A stretch of 64,000 nt of DNA from Terrisporobacter glycolicus ATCC 14880 = DSM 1288 (GCF_036812735.1 NZ_CP117523.1:1550001-1614000), one strand, 5' to 3'. Positions 26,432 through 35,636 are shown, numbered from the stretch's first letter. Program-made: numbers and translations. Notes: a model not told the origin generated them from the letters alone.

Positions 26432-26854
26432 ATGATTAAAGTCAATTATCATAAATGGGATGAAGTAAATGACAAGGATTTATTTTATGCAATAATAGTT
26501 TCAAGATTTAAGAATAAATGGGTTTTGTCAAAACATAAAGAAAGATCAACTTGGGAAATTCCAGGCGGTCATAGAGAAAAAGGAGAAACAATAGATTTTG
26601 CTGCTTCAAGAGAACTGCAAGAAGAAACAGGAGCAAGAGAATTTAAACTTATGCCTATTTGCCCTTATTCAGTTACAATAGAAAATGTAACAACATTCGG
26701 TGGGTTATTTTTTGCAGAAATATATGAGCTTGGAGAGTTGCCTGATCTTGAAATTGGAGAGATCAACTTTTTTGATTTACTGCCAGATAATTTAACTTAT
26801 GTAGAAATTCAACCACATTTGTTTGACAAAGTAGTTAAATATATAGGTGATTAA
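26432..26854 (+). CDS. Nudix hydrolase
   Basis: A 140-residue Nudix protein with a complete Nudix box, GGHREKGETIDFAASRELQE followed by ETGA (about residues 45-68), which binds Mg2+ and cleaves nucleoside-diphosphate-linked substrates. STWEIPGG precedes it, as in the MutT/ADP-ribose group. The ATG at 26432 has GGGGGG at a workable distance; a longer in-frame start at 26411 overlaps the ribosome binding site. Single gene. Confidence 0.87.
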   Translation: MIKVNYHKWDEVNDKDLFYAIIVSRFKNKWVLSKHKERSTWEIPGGHREKGETIDFAASRELQEETGAREFKLMPICPYSVTIENVTTFGGLFFAEIYELGELPDLEIGEINFFDLLPDNLTYVEIQPHLFDKVVKYIGD

Positions 26855-27044
26855 ATTTATTCTTGTAAAGAAAGTTAAAAAGAATGAAAGATGAGGGGCT
26901 TCCTATAAATTCTTATTTATTTTAGTTAGAAATAATTGCAAATTACCATATTGTAATATAAAGTTATGCAAGCATATGATAAACTAAAAAAGTAACTAGA
27001 ATTTATAGATGAGCTAGAAATATATTACATAAGGAGGCAGCAAA

Positions 27045-27716
27045 TTGAGAATCTCATCAATTATTCACATGGCCAGTGAATATTTTTTACTAGGCATAGG
27101 AAGTGTGTCCATTGGAATTAGTGTATTCTTAATAATATACTTTTTAATATATAAAAAGATTATGAAAGGCACTAAAAAATTAAATACCAGTAAAGTTTTA
27201 TTATGGAGTATATTTTTAATTTATACTGTTATGGTACTAGGAGCTACATTTGTTCATAGAATACCTGGAATGTATGAAAATATAAATTTACATATATTTA
27301 GTTCTTATATAAAAGTGTGGAATAGATTTTCTTTACTAGAACTTAGGAACTTAATTCTTAATATATTGATGTTTGTTCCCTTTGGGATTATGCTACCATT
27401 GCTTTTCAAAAAATGTGAAAAGTTTTATATTACTTATTTTTTAGGATTATGTATGACGATTTTTATTGAAGTGCTTCAATTAATAAGTAAGAGAGGTATA
27501 TTTGAGATTGATGATATTATAAATAATACTTTAGGCTGCATGATCGGATATGGAATAGTAATGATTTTTTTATTATTTTCAAAAATAAATAAGGGGAGTT
27601 TAAAAAGTAAAGTATTAACTTTAGCATGTTATCAAATACCTGTTATTATTACTATTATATCTTTTAGTACTATATTTATAAACAGGGGATATTCGAATAT
27701 AAATAGATTATTTTAA
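27045..27716 (+). CDS. VanZ-like family membrane protein
   Basis: A 223-residue membrane protein of the VanZ family, whose founder gives low-level teicoplanin resistance. The features are NLILNILMFVPFGIMLPLLF (the NxxxFxPxG motif), then FIEVLQLISKRGIFEIDDII with the typical E-x-x-Q...R..-D-D pattern, and NTLGCMIGY. About five to six hydrophobic segments. TTG start with AAGGAGG upstream. The role here is unknown. Confidence 0.83.
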   Translation: MRISSIIHMASEYFLLGIGSVSIGISVFLIIYFLIYKKIMKGTKKLNTSKVLLWSIFLIYTVMVLGATFVHRIPGMYENINLHIFSSYIKVWNRFSLLELRNLILNILMFVPFGIMLPLLFKKCEKFYITYFLGLCMTIFIEVLQLISKRGIFEIDDIINNTLGCMIGYGIVMIFLLFSKINKGSLKSKVLTLACYQIPVIITIISFSTIFINRGYSNINRLF

Positions 27717-27783
27717 TATAAATTTAAATTTAAAGTGAGGTGGTAAGAATGTCTATGAAGAAAATGAATGAAGTAAGCTCTAT

Positions 27784-27863
27784 GCAATAACTAAGAAAAC
27801 ATGTAGTATTTGTATAGAGTAAATTTCAAATAAAAAGAGCGCATGTTTTCTATAAGTTATTGC
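27784..27863. repeat. imperfect inverted repeat of about 20 bp
   Basis: GCAATAACT-AAGAAAACATG (from 27784) is the near reverse complement of CATGTTTTCTATAAGTTATTGC (27842-27863), with a 38-base interior. A 13-codon frame (MSMKKMNEVSSMQ) ends inside the left arm. It could be a transcript hairpin or the ends of a tiny mobile element. Confidence 0.5.
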
Positions 27864-27902
27864 TTAATTTACAAATAAAAATGTAGATGGGAGCTAAAAC
27901 TT

Positions 27903-28166
27903 ATGAAGTATGAAAAAGCGCAAGATATTTTACCTTCAAATATAATAGAAATTTGACAAGAGTATATTGAAGGTGGTTATATATATATTCCTAAGAAAAA
28001 CAAAAAATCTTGGGGAGAAAATACAAACACAAAAAATGAATTGAAAAAACGTAATGAAGAAATATTAATCAAATACTCTGGTGGTATATCTGTAAAAGAT
28101 TTGGCTAATGAGTATTATCTTACACAATCAAGTATAAGAAGAATAATAAGATCACTAAAGAAGTAG
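27903..28166 (+). pseudogene. CD3324-type HTH protein interrupted by TGA
   Basis: An 87-codon frame that opens MKYEKAQDILPSNIIEI, meets a TGA at codon 18 (27954-27956), and continues in the same frame with QEYIEGGYIYIPKKNKKSW and a helix-turn-helix (GISVKDLANEYYLTQSSIRR). This is the layout of CD3324/Mor-like small regulators. Apart from the stop the gene looks whole. No good ATG with a ribosome binding site serves the downstream part. Confidence 0.65.
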
Positions 28167-28225
28167 TGAGAATAAAATAAAATATTGGCAAGGAGTTGTC
28201 TTAATTTCATTTAGATAAAGACTTG

Positions 28226-28274
28226 GCACAAAAATAGCTAAATTTGCATATGATAAATTTAGCTATTTTTGTGC
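28226..28274. terminator. long perfect hairpin upstream of the ABC-F gene
   Basis: GCACAAAAATAGCTAAATTT pairs perfectly with its reverse complement over a nine-base loop (20 bp). The T-rich 3' arm could terminate transcription from the CD3324 remnant, or act as an attenuator for the ABC-F gene that starts 100 bases later. Confidence 0.55.
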
Positions 28275-28374
28275 AAGTTTAATACAGAAATATGTATGAA
28301 CTTGGCTATTACATGTCAAAAGTCTTAATATATACTTGTAAGCATTATGTAAAAAGACAAAGGAAGTGATGAAC

Positions 28375-29916
28375 ATGAGTATTTTAAGTGTAAATAACTT
28401 GACTCAAGGATTTGGGGACAAAATATTGTTTAATGATGTATCTTTCAAATTATTGAGAGGAGAACATATAGGTCTTGTAGGGGCAAATGGAGAAGGAAAG
28501 ACAAGTTTTATGAAACTTATTACAAATGAACTTTTACCAGACAGTGGAACTATAGAGTGGAATAGTAAAATAAGTGTAGGATATATGGACCAAAATGTTA
28601 ATATAAATGACTATGAAAGTGTGGAGGAATTTTTAAAAAATGCTTTTAAAGATTTGTATTTAATAGAAACTAAAATAACAAAGTTATACGAAAAAATGGA
28701 ATTCGAAAGAGAAGATGAACTACAGAAAATAATGGATAAAGCATCAAATTTACAAGGTGTACTAGAAGAAAGTGACTTTTATAGCATAGACTCTAAGGTA
28801 GATGCAATTGCTAATGGTATAGGAATAAAAGAATTTTTATTAAGAAATCCTGAAAACTTGAGTGGTGGCCAAAGAAGTAAAGTGCTACTAGCCAAGTTAT
28901 TACTAGAAAAGCCGGATATTTTATTACTGGATGAACCCACAAATCATTTAGATGAAGAAAATATTGATTGGTTAGAATCTTATTTGAAAAGCTATGAAAA
29001 TGCATTTATTCTTATTTCACATGATACTGAATTTATGAATGAGGTAGTAAATATAATTTATAATTTGGAAAATAAGAAATTAACTAGATATGTGGGTAAT
29101 TATGAAAAATTTTTAGAGCAGCATGAATTACAAAAAGAGCAATTACAAAGAGATTATAATAAGCAACAAAATGAAATTAATAAATTGGAAGATTATATTA
29201 GAAAAAATAAAACAAGAGCAGCAACAGCAGCCCAAGCAAAATCAAGGGAAAAGAAACTTAAAAAAATGAATAAGATTGAAATTAATAAAATTAAACCTAA
29301 GCCACATTTCAATTTCAAATACTCTAAATCACCATGGCAAGTTCTTTTCAAAACGAAAAATCTTGTTGTTGGCTATGATAAACCTCTTACGAAACCTTTA
29401 AATTTACAAATGGAAAGAGATGATAAAATAGCAATTACAGGTGCAAATGGAATAGGAAAAACCACGCTACTAAAAAGTTTAATGGGAATTATAAATCCCA
29501 TAGGTGGCAAAGTAATCTTAGATGATCACATAGATATTGGTTATTATGAACAAGAAGTATTTGCAAGTGATAATATTGTACTAGATGAAGTTTGGAATGA
29601 ATTTCCTCATATGAATAGAACAGATGTGAGAAAGATCCTTGCAAGATGTGGTTTAACAGATGATCATATTAACAGTGAAGTTTCTGTTCTAAGTGGTGGA
29701 GAACAGGCAAAAGTTAGACTGTGCCAAGTTATAAATAAAGCAAGTAATATACTTTTCTTAGATGAACCGACTAACCATTTAGATGTTCAAGCAAAGGAAG
29801 AGTTAAAAAGGGCCCTTATTTCATATGAAGGGAGCATAATCTTAGTAAGTCATGACAAGGAATTTTACAAAGATATTGTTAATAAAGTTTGGGACTGTGA
29901 GAAGTGGAGAGTATAA
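28375..29916 (+). CDS. ABC-F family ATP-binding protein
   Basis: A 514-residue soluble protein with two ABC ATPase domains and no membrane domain, the ABC-F plan. The first domain has GANGEGKTS, LSGGQRSK and LLLDEPTNHLD. A charged linker over about residues 235-300 (rich in Lys, Glu, Gln, Arg) follows. The second domain has GANGIGKTT, LSGGEQAK and LFLDEPTNHLD. ABC-F proteins act on the ribosome, either as translation factors or as antibiotic-resistance protectors; the subgroup cannot be fixed by eye. The ATG at 28375 follows AAAGGAAG by eight bases. Confidence 0.9.
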   Translation: MSILSVNNLTQGFGDKILFNDVSFKLLRGEHIGLVGANGEGKTSFMKLITNELLPDSGTIEWNSKISVGYMDQNVNINDYESVEEFLKNAFKDLYLIETKITKLYEKMEFEREDELQKIMDKASNLQGVLEESDFYSIDSKVDAIANGIGIKEFLLRNPENLSGGQRSKVLLAKLLLEKPDILLLDEPTNHLDEENIDWLESYLKSYENAFILISHDTEFMNEVVNIIYNLENKKLTRYVGNYEKFLEQHELQKEQLQRDYNKQQNEINKLEDYIRKNKTRAATAAQAKSREKKLKKMNKIEINKIKPKPHFNFKYSKSPWQVLFKTKNLVVGYDKPLTKPLNLQMERDDKIAITGANGIGKTTLLKSLMGIINPIGGKVILDDHIDIGYYEQEVFASDNIVLDEVWNEFPHMNRTDVRKILARCGLTDDHINSEVSVLSGGEQAKVRLCQVINKASNILFLDEPTNHLDVQAKEELKRALISYEGSIILVSHDKEFYKDIVNKVWDCEKWRV

Positions 29917-29958
29917 AAAGTAGTTACTAGAAGTGAAATCCTAGTAACTACTTTTTTA
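29915..29958 (+). terminator. terminator of the ABC-F gene
   Basis: AAAAAGTAGTTACTAG pairs with CTAGTAACTACTTTTTT. It begins at the stop codon. Confidence 0.9.
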
Positions 29959-30190
29959 ATTACAATATAATCATTATGATATAATTGTAATAGATAGTTA
30001 ATAAGGTATTTTATTATAATGAGTGTGCATAGTTCATATTAACAATCAAATAATATAACAGAGTTGCAAATAAATATCAAAGATTAAGATTGACATTGGG
30101 GTAACACTTAGGTTTACAATTATATAAATAGTAAAAATTAAATAATATTTTAAATATTATAAGAAAATTGACTAAAATGGAGGGAATTAT

Positions 30191-31402
30191 ATGATAAGAA
30201 AGAGAGAATTAAAGATGAAGCCAGTAGGCTTAGAGCATCTTGAGCAATACAATCAGTTATTAAGATATGTTTTCCAAGTAACTGATCAAGACTTGCAAGA
30301 AATTGGATGGGAAGAAAAAGAAATTATTCGGGCCAAATCCCCAACATTGAAGAAAGCCGATGTTTCTGGCTGGTTTGATGGAGAAAAGTTAATATCTCAA
30401 GTGGCTGTTTATCCTATGGAAGTTCGTATATTTAATAGAACTTATGATATGGGAGGACTTACTGGTGTGGGTACTTATCCAGAGTATGCTAATCAGGGGC
30501 TTATGCACAAACTATTGTATCAGGCATTAAAAAATATGAAGGAAAGAAAACAAACCATATCTTATTTATATCCTTACTCTATACCATATTATCGTAGAAA
30601 AGGATGGGAGATTATATCTGATAGAATTGCCTATGAAATTAATGATTATCAACTTCCTAAAATCAAACAAGTATCTGGAGATGTGGAGAGAGTTGATGCA
30701 GATAGTGAAGAAGTTAAAAAAGCTTATGAACGATTTGCACTTCAAACACACGGAGCATTGCTTAGAGATGATTTAGCTTGGAATGAATATTGGCTTTGGG
30801 ATTCAGATGACTTGATGGCAGCCATATATTACAATGCAAAAAATGAACCAGATGGATATATATTCTATTGGATAAAAGAAGAAATATTCCATATAAAAGA
30901 TATGATATTTATTAATGAAGAAGCTCGTACTGGACTTTGGAATTTTATAAGTGCACATTTCTCAATGATAACTAAAGTTAAAGGATATACTTACACAGAT
31001 GAACCATTGGCATTTTTACTTGAAGATGCAGACATAAAAGAAACTATATCGCCATACTTTATGGCTCGTATTGTGGATTTAGAAGGATTTATCGAACAAT
31101 ACCCATTTAAACCAGACACAATAAAAAGAGAATGGATATTTAAAATGGATGATCCTCTTCTTTCATGGAACCAAGGAAATTTCATACTTACCATAGATGC
31201 TGATGGAAAGGGAAAAGTCACACGTACTTCAAAACAAACAGATGATAAAATAGATATTCAGACAATGGTAACAATGTTGCTTGGATATAAGCGTCCAGAC
31301 TATTTATATAAAATAGGACGTATTTCTTGTAGTCATGAAACAGTAGATATGTTGGAGGATTCCATAGAGCAACAAACTCCATACTTTTCAGACTACTTCT
31401 AA
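30191..31402 (+). CDS. Eis-like GNAT acetyltransferase with SCP2 domain
   Basis: A 403-residue protein with the three-part Eis layout. An N-terminal GNAT domain comes first, with QVAVYPMEVRIFNRTYDMGG and GVGTYPEYANQGLMHKLLYQ as the acetyl-CoA loop, and YPYSIPYYRRKGWE. A second GNAT-like half follows (about residues 160-290), then a C-terminal sterol-carrier-like domain. Eis proteins acetylate aminoglycosides or lysines at several positions; the substrate here is unknown. GGAGGG precedes the ATG. It lies 63 bases ahead of a MATE pump. Confidence 0.85.
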   Translation: MIRKRELKMKPVGLEHLEQYNQLLRYVFQVTDQDLQEIGWEEKEIIRAKSPTLKKADVSGWFDGEKLISQVAVYPMEVRIFNRTYDMGGLTGVGTYPEYANQGLMHKLLYQALKNMKERKQTISYLYPYSIPYYRRKGWEIISDRIAYEINDYQLPKIKQVSGDVERVDADSEEVKKAYERFALQTHGALLRDDLAWNEYWLWDSDDLMAAIYYNAKNEPDGYIFYWIKEEIFHIKDMIFINEEARTGLWNFISAHFSMITKVKGYTYTDEPLAFLLEDADIKETISPYFMARIVDLEGFIEQYPFKPDTIKREWIFKMDDPLLSWNQGNFILTIDADGKGKVTRTSKQTDDKIDIQTMVTMLLGYKRPDYLYKIGRISCSHETVDMLEDSIEQQTPYFSDYF

Positions 31403-31465
31403 AATTAATTGTTAATTTCCTGTGTAAATACACAGATTTACTGCTTTGTTTAGGAGAAAATAAGT

Positions 31466-32824
31466 ATGACTAATGAAAATATATTTGAAAAAAAATCTAT
31501 ACAACAATTGATAGCTCTCTACTCATTGCCAACTATATGCTCTTTAGTTCTTGAATCATTAACATCAATGATAGATACTGCATTTGCAGGGCATTTAGGA
31601 AGCATGAGTAGTACTGCATTATCAGCTATGGGTATTCTTAATCCAATACTTTTATTGTTAATTGCAGCTCAATTAATATTTGGAGTTTCAACAAGTATAG
31701 TTATCTCAAAAGGGCTAGGAGAAAATAATAAAGAAAAAGTAAATAATACTTTTAAAGTAGGTTTTTATTCCAGCGTTATATCTAGCACCGTTATATCTAT
31801 AATTATATTCTTACTACAAGACCAGCTATTAAATATTCTTGGAGCAAGTGGGCAAGTTAAAGTTTTGGCTAAAGAGTTTTTAAACATAGCCATAATATTT
31901 AATGTATTTAGCTCAGTTGGATATATGTTAGTTAATAATATAAGAGCATTTGGATATCCAAAAATTGAAGTTATAGTTGGAATTTTATCTACTGTTATAA
32001 ATATTGTTTTTAATATAATACTAACATTAGTATTTAATATGGGAATTGTGGGAATTGCACTATCCACATTAATAAGTGAAATATTTTACTTTGGATTGTC
32101 CATAATATTTTTAATGAAGAAAAAATTATGGATAAAAAGAAGTCATCTGGATTATTTAGAGTTTAAAAACATACTAGTTAGTCTAGTGAAAATAGGATTT
32201 GTTCAGTTCTTAATGCAGTCATTAAATAGTATAAGTGGATTAATAATAAACAAAGTTTTAATAAAATATGGTAATGTTTCATACATAGGAGCCTGGTCCA
32301 TTTGTAGCAATATAAATATGGTTATTCTTTTACCATTGATAGGATTAACACAAGGAGCTCAATCTGTAATTGCCTACTTCCATGGCAAAAATGATAAGAA
32401 TAAAGAGAGAGATGTAAAACATAAGATTATAAAATATAGCTTAATATATTCTATAAGTACAACTATACTAATATATTTATTTGCAGGTGATGTATCTAAG
32501 TTGTTTACTAATGATATAAGCTTATTAGGATTAGCAACACCTATAATTAGAATAGTGCTGGTAGGTTTTCCATTATTGGGAATCTTATATGCTTTAATTA
32601 CATTTATGCAGGTTTCAGGAGATGAAGTAAGTGCAAGCAAGATAGAGTTAATAAGACAGGTTGTATTACTTATACCACTGACTATAATTATTCCTTTAAT
32701 ATTCTCAAAATATAATATTATGAATATTTCGCCCCAGTTATCCGTATTTTTAGCAATACCAATCTCAACGTTTATACTAATAATTATGTATTCAAAGAAA
32801 ATTAAAAACATATTATTAAATTAA
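31466..32824 (+). CDS. MATE family efflux transporter
   Basis: A 452-residue membrane protein with twelve hydrophobic segments in two similar halves. The first half has LPTICSLVLESLTSMIDTAF with the usual membrane-entry motif, and GAALAT-like phrases appear as GIALSTLISE. Drug or cation export by sodium or proton antiport is the family role. TAGGAGA lies upstream of the ATG. It follows the Eis-like gene without a terminator, so a small drug-response unit is plausible. A terminator follows. Confidence 0.9.
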   Translation: MTNENIFEKKSIQQLIALYSLPTICSLVLESLTSMIDTAFAGHLGSMSSTALSAMGILNPILLLLIAAQLIFGVSTSIVISKGLGENNKEKVNNTFKVGFYSSVISSTVISIIIFLLQDQLLNILGASGQVKVLAKEFLNIAIIFNVFSSVGYMLVNNIRAFGYPKIEVIVGILSTVINIVFNIILTLVFNMGIVGIALSTLISEIFYFGLSIIFLMKKKLWIKRSHLDYLEFKNILVSLVKIGFVQFLMQSLNSISGLIINKVLIKYGNVSYIGAWSICSNINMVILLPLIGLTQGAQSVIAYFHGKNDKNKERDVKHKIIKYSLIYSISTTILIYLFAGDVSKLFTNDISLLGLATPIIRIVLVGFPLLGILYALITFMQVSGDEVSASKIELIRQVVLLIPLTIIIPLIFSKYNIMNISPQLSVFLAIPISTFILIIMYSKKIKNILLN

Positions 32825-32830
32825 GAATAT

Positions 32831-32872
32831 AAAGCTGTCTCACAATTTTGGGAGACAGCTTCTTTATTTTAA
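32831..32872 (+). terminator. terminator between MATE and SASP genes
   Basis: AAGCTGTCTC pairs with GAGACAGCTT-like sequence over a short loop. It lies between convergent genes and may serve both. Confidence 0.8.
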
Positions 32873-32884
32873 AATATAAATAAC

Positions 32885-33118
32885 TTAGTTTTGTGAATTA
32901 TATTTATCCAATAAAGCTTTTTCCCCAAGTTCTACTAATTTTTTACTCATTTGACCGCCAACTTGTTCTCCAGCTAGCACATTTTTAGCGTGACCCATTA
33001 TAGTGTCTTGTGGTGCATTACTTTCTACTTTATCTGTAATGTTGTTATAGTTGTATCCCAGTTCGTTAGCTATTTCCATTTTAAGATTATTAAAGGCTAT
33101 TTTAGCATTAAGATCCAT
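32885..33118 (-). CDS. alpha/beta-type small acid-soluble spore protein
   Basis: A 77-residue DNA-binding protein that coats spore DNA. The conserved helix LKMEIANELGY with the GPR protease site in E-I-A is present, and the second conserved segment appears as GGQMSKKLVELGEKALLDKY. It is somewhat diverged in the middle (residues 25-50) compared with standard SspA-type proteins. AAGGAGG lies seven bases before the ATG on the minus strand. Expression in the forespore under sigma-G is expected from the family. Confidence 0.88.
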   Translation of the reverse strand: MDLNAKIAFNNLKMEIANELGYNYNNITDKVESNAPQDTIMGHAKNVLAGEQVGGQMSKKLVELGEKALLDKYNSQN

Positions 33119-33291
33119 ATTGTGTCCTCCTTAATTTATGTCATGTATAAATATAGGATTAGCATATTTAAAACTTATATAACATTATTTTATTAATTAC
33201 TAATTTATAACAAAAAAGCTAATATTAAATGAATTAAACTTAGGTATAATATTAATATTTATTTAATTAAAAATAAATTTAAAAAAAGCTA

Positions 33292-33322
33292 TTGACTTGG
33301 AGTTAACTCCAAATATTATAAT
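33292..33322 (+). promoter_or_regulatory. MerR-family-type promoter with perfect 16-bp operator
   Basis: TTGACT and TATAAT are separated by 19 bases. The spacer holds the perfect palindrome TTGGAGTTAACTCCAA (33297-33312). The long spacer with a central dyad is the hallmark of promoters untwisted by MerR-family activators. The downstream gene is a DXS-like enzyme. No MerR gene lies within the window. Confidence 0.8.
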
Positions 33323-33363
33323 TTCAAACATAGGAAGAAAAAATAAACTACAAGGAGACAAAT

Positions 33364-35127
33364 ATGACATTAAATATTTTAAATAAAATTAATGAGCCAA
33401 AAGATTTAAAATCTTTATCCAGAGATGATTTAAACTTATTATCATGTGAAATAAGAGATGTATTAATTAAAAAAGTAAGTACAACAGGAGGTCACTTTGG
33501 ACCAAACTTAGGTATGGTGGAAGCAACAATAGCTCTTCACTATGTGTTTAATTCACCAGTTGATAAATTTGTATACGATGTTTCTCATCAATCATACACA
33601 CATAAAATTTTAACAGGTAGAAAAGAAGCATTTATAAACCATGAAAAATTTAAAACAGTTACAGGATATAGTGAACCAAAGGAAAGCGACCATGACTTCT
33701 TTACCATAGGTCACACATCTACTTCAATAAGTTTGGCTTGTGGTTTGGCAAAAGGTCGTGATGCATTAGGAGGAAAAGAAAATATAGTAGCAATAATAGG
33801 AGATGGTTCTCTAAGTGGTGGAGAAGCTTACGAAGGATTAAACAATGCAGCAGCATCTAATAAAAATATAATAATATTAGTAAATGATAACAATATGTCC
33901 ATTGCAGAAAACCACGGTGGACTTTATGAGAACTTGGCTATACTTCGTGAAAGTGAAGGAAAAGCAGAAAATAATTTCTTTAAATCTCTAGGATTTGAAT
34001 ATCACTTTGTGAAAGACGGAAACAATATAGAATCCTTAATAGAAACTTTTGAAAAAGTTAAAGACACAGGCCATCCAGTGGTTATTCATATGAAGACATT
34101 AAAAGGCAAGGGCTACAAAGATGCAGAAGTAAACAAAGAATCATTCCACTGGGTAATGCCTTTTGACTTGGAAAATAAAAAGGAAGAATTAACAGATGAA
34201 TATGTTAAAACTTATGGAGATATTACAGAAGATTTTTTAATAGAAAAAGCTAAAAAGGACAAGTCTATAGTAGCAATTACAGCAGCAACTCCAGGAATAG
34301 TTGGAGTAAATAGATTTAGAAGTGAATTACAAGATCAATATGTAGATGTTGGTATAGCAGAAGAACATGCCATAGCACTTGCATCAGGTATGGCAAAAAG
34401 AGGTGCAAAACCAGTGGCAGGATTTATAAGTTCATTTATACAAAGAACATATGACCAACTATCTCAAGACCTTGCCATAAACAATAACCCAGCAACTATT
34501 ATGGTTTACTGGGGAGGAATAAGTGCTGGAGACGTAACTCACTTAGGATTATTTGATATACCATTAATATCTAATATTCCAAACATAGTATACTTGGCTC
34601 CAACTACAAAAGAGGAGCATCTTGCCATGGTTGATTGGGCAATAGAACAAGACAAGCACCCAGTTGCAATACGTGTTCCAAATATGGAAGTAGTATCAAC
34701 TGGTATAGAAGTTAAACCTAATTTTAATCAATTAAATAAATATGTTAAAATTGAAGAAGGAAGTGAAGTAGCTATAATAGGTCTTGGATCATTTTTCCAC
34801 TTAGGTAAAAAAGTTAAGAATAAATTAAAATCATTGGGTATAAACGCCACATTAATAAACCCAAGATTTATTACTGGTGTGGATGAAGATTTATTAAATG
34901 AACTGCAAGAAAATCATAAATTAGTGATAACTTTAGAAGATGGAATACTAGATGGTGGATTTGGTGAAAAAATATCTAGATTCTACGGAGATAAAAATAT
35001 GAGGGTATTAAACTTTGGTGCAACTAAGGAATTTACTGATAGTGTGCCATTGAGAGAATTATATGAACGTTATCATTTAAGTGAAGATCTAATAATATCA
35101 GATATAAAAAGAGCATTAGAAAATTAA
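33364..35127 (+). CDS. DXS-like thiamine-diphosphate enzyme
   Basis: A 587-residue transketolase-family protein related to 1-deoxy-D-xylulose-5-phosphate synthase, which joins pyruvate and glyceraldehyde-3-phosphate. DXS-like parts are TGGHFGPNLGMVEATIALHY, YDVSHQSYTHKILTGR, GHTSTSISLACGLAKGRDA, the ThDP motif GDGSLSGGEAYEG...N and IAEEHAIALASGMAKRG. It is shorter than genuine DXS (about 620) and two substrate regions differ. The DRAG...DGPTHHG loop reads WGGISAGDVTHLGLFD, and the YPRG loop reads IRVPN. A different acceptor is therefore possible. It is driven by a MerR-type promoter. The ATG has AAGGAGA upstream. Confidence 0.8.
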   Translation: MTLNILNKINEPKDLKSLSRDDLNLLSCEIRDVLIKKVSTTGGHFGPNLGMVEATIALHYVFNSPVDKFVYDVSHQSYTHKILTGRKEAFINHEKFKTVTGYSEPKESDHDFFTIGHTSTSISLACGLAKGRDALGGKENIVAIIGDGSLSGGEAYEGLNNAAASNKNIIILVNDNNMSIAENHGGLYENLAILRESEGKAENNFFKSLGFEYHFVKDGNNIESLIETFEKVKDTGHPVVIHMKTLKGKGYKDAEVNKESFHWVMPFDLENKKEELTDEYVKTYGDITEDFLIEKAKKDKSIVAITAATPGIVGVNRFRSELQDQYVDVGIAEEHAIALASGMAKRGAKPVAGFISSFIQRTYDQLSQDLAINNNPATIMVYWGGISAGDVTHLGLFDIPLISNIPNIVYLAPTTKEEHLAMVDWAIEQDKHPVAIRVPNMEVVSTGIEVKPNFNQLNKYVKIEEGSEVAIIGLGSFFHLGKKVKNKLKSLGINATLINPRFITGVDEDLLNELQENHKLVITLEDGILDGGFGEKISRFYGDKNMRVLNFGATKEFTDSVPLRELYERYHLSEDLIISDIKRALEN

Positions 35128-35285
35128 AAATTGTAAATATATAGTATGGTAAAGAGTTGATCTCTGTGTTTTATATAGGGACAACTCTTTTTACATAACA
35201 TAACAGATAATACTAAATATAAATATGTTATAATTATTGTGAATTATAATAATAAATATATATATTTATAAATAAGGAGATTCTA

Positions 35286-35636
35286 ATGAACAATTTAGTT
35301 ATTAAGGGTGATTATAAAAATTTTTTACTTTGTTTATCAAAAAACTCAGGGGGATTAGTATTGGAAAATAATCAACATAGTATTGAACTATCTAGTGAGG
35401 ATATTAATAAATATGAAATTATACACACTGAATATGGTAAAAGTATTATAGATATTATAGTAAGGATTGTAATAGGTGTATATATTATAGGATATTTGGG
35501 GGTAATAGCAGGATTTACAGCAAACAATACATATGAATTATATAGAGTAGTTTCCGTTGAATTTAAGGATGGTAAAAAAAGTATAATTAAAATGAATAAA
35601 AAACACTTTAGGAAATTGTTATTAACAACATACTAA
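35286..35636 (+). CDS. hypothetical protein with one membrane segment
   Basis: A 116-residue protein with AAGGAGA before the ATG. The N-terminal 60 residues are polar, followed by one hydrophobic stretch of about 22 residues (IDIIVRIVIGVYIIGYLGVIAG) and a basic C-terminus (KDGKKSIIKMNKKHFRKLL). No family is recognised. It is a single-gene unit ended by a terminator. Confidence 0.6.
   Translation: MNNLVIKGDYKNFLLCLSKNSGGLVLENNQHSIELSSEDINKYEIIHTEYGKSIIDIIVRIVIGVYIIGYLGVIAGFTANNTYELYRVVSVEFKDGKKSIIKMNKKHFRKLLLTTY

Noticed and set aside
20968..28166. In-frame TGA codons in two genes, considered as selenocysteine or as TGA read as Trp
   Set aside because: TGA ends intact genes elsewhere in the window (for example at 5232 and 57493), no SECIS-like hairpin follows the codons, and neither family is a selenoprotein family.
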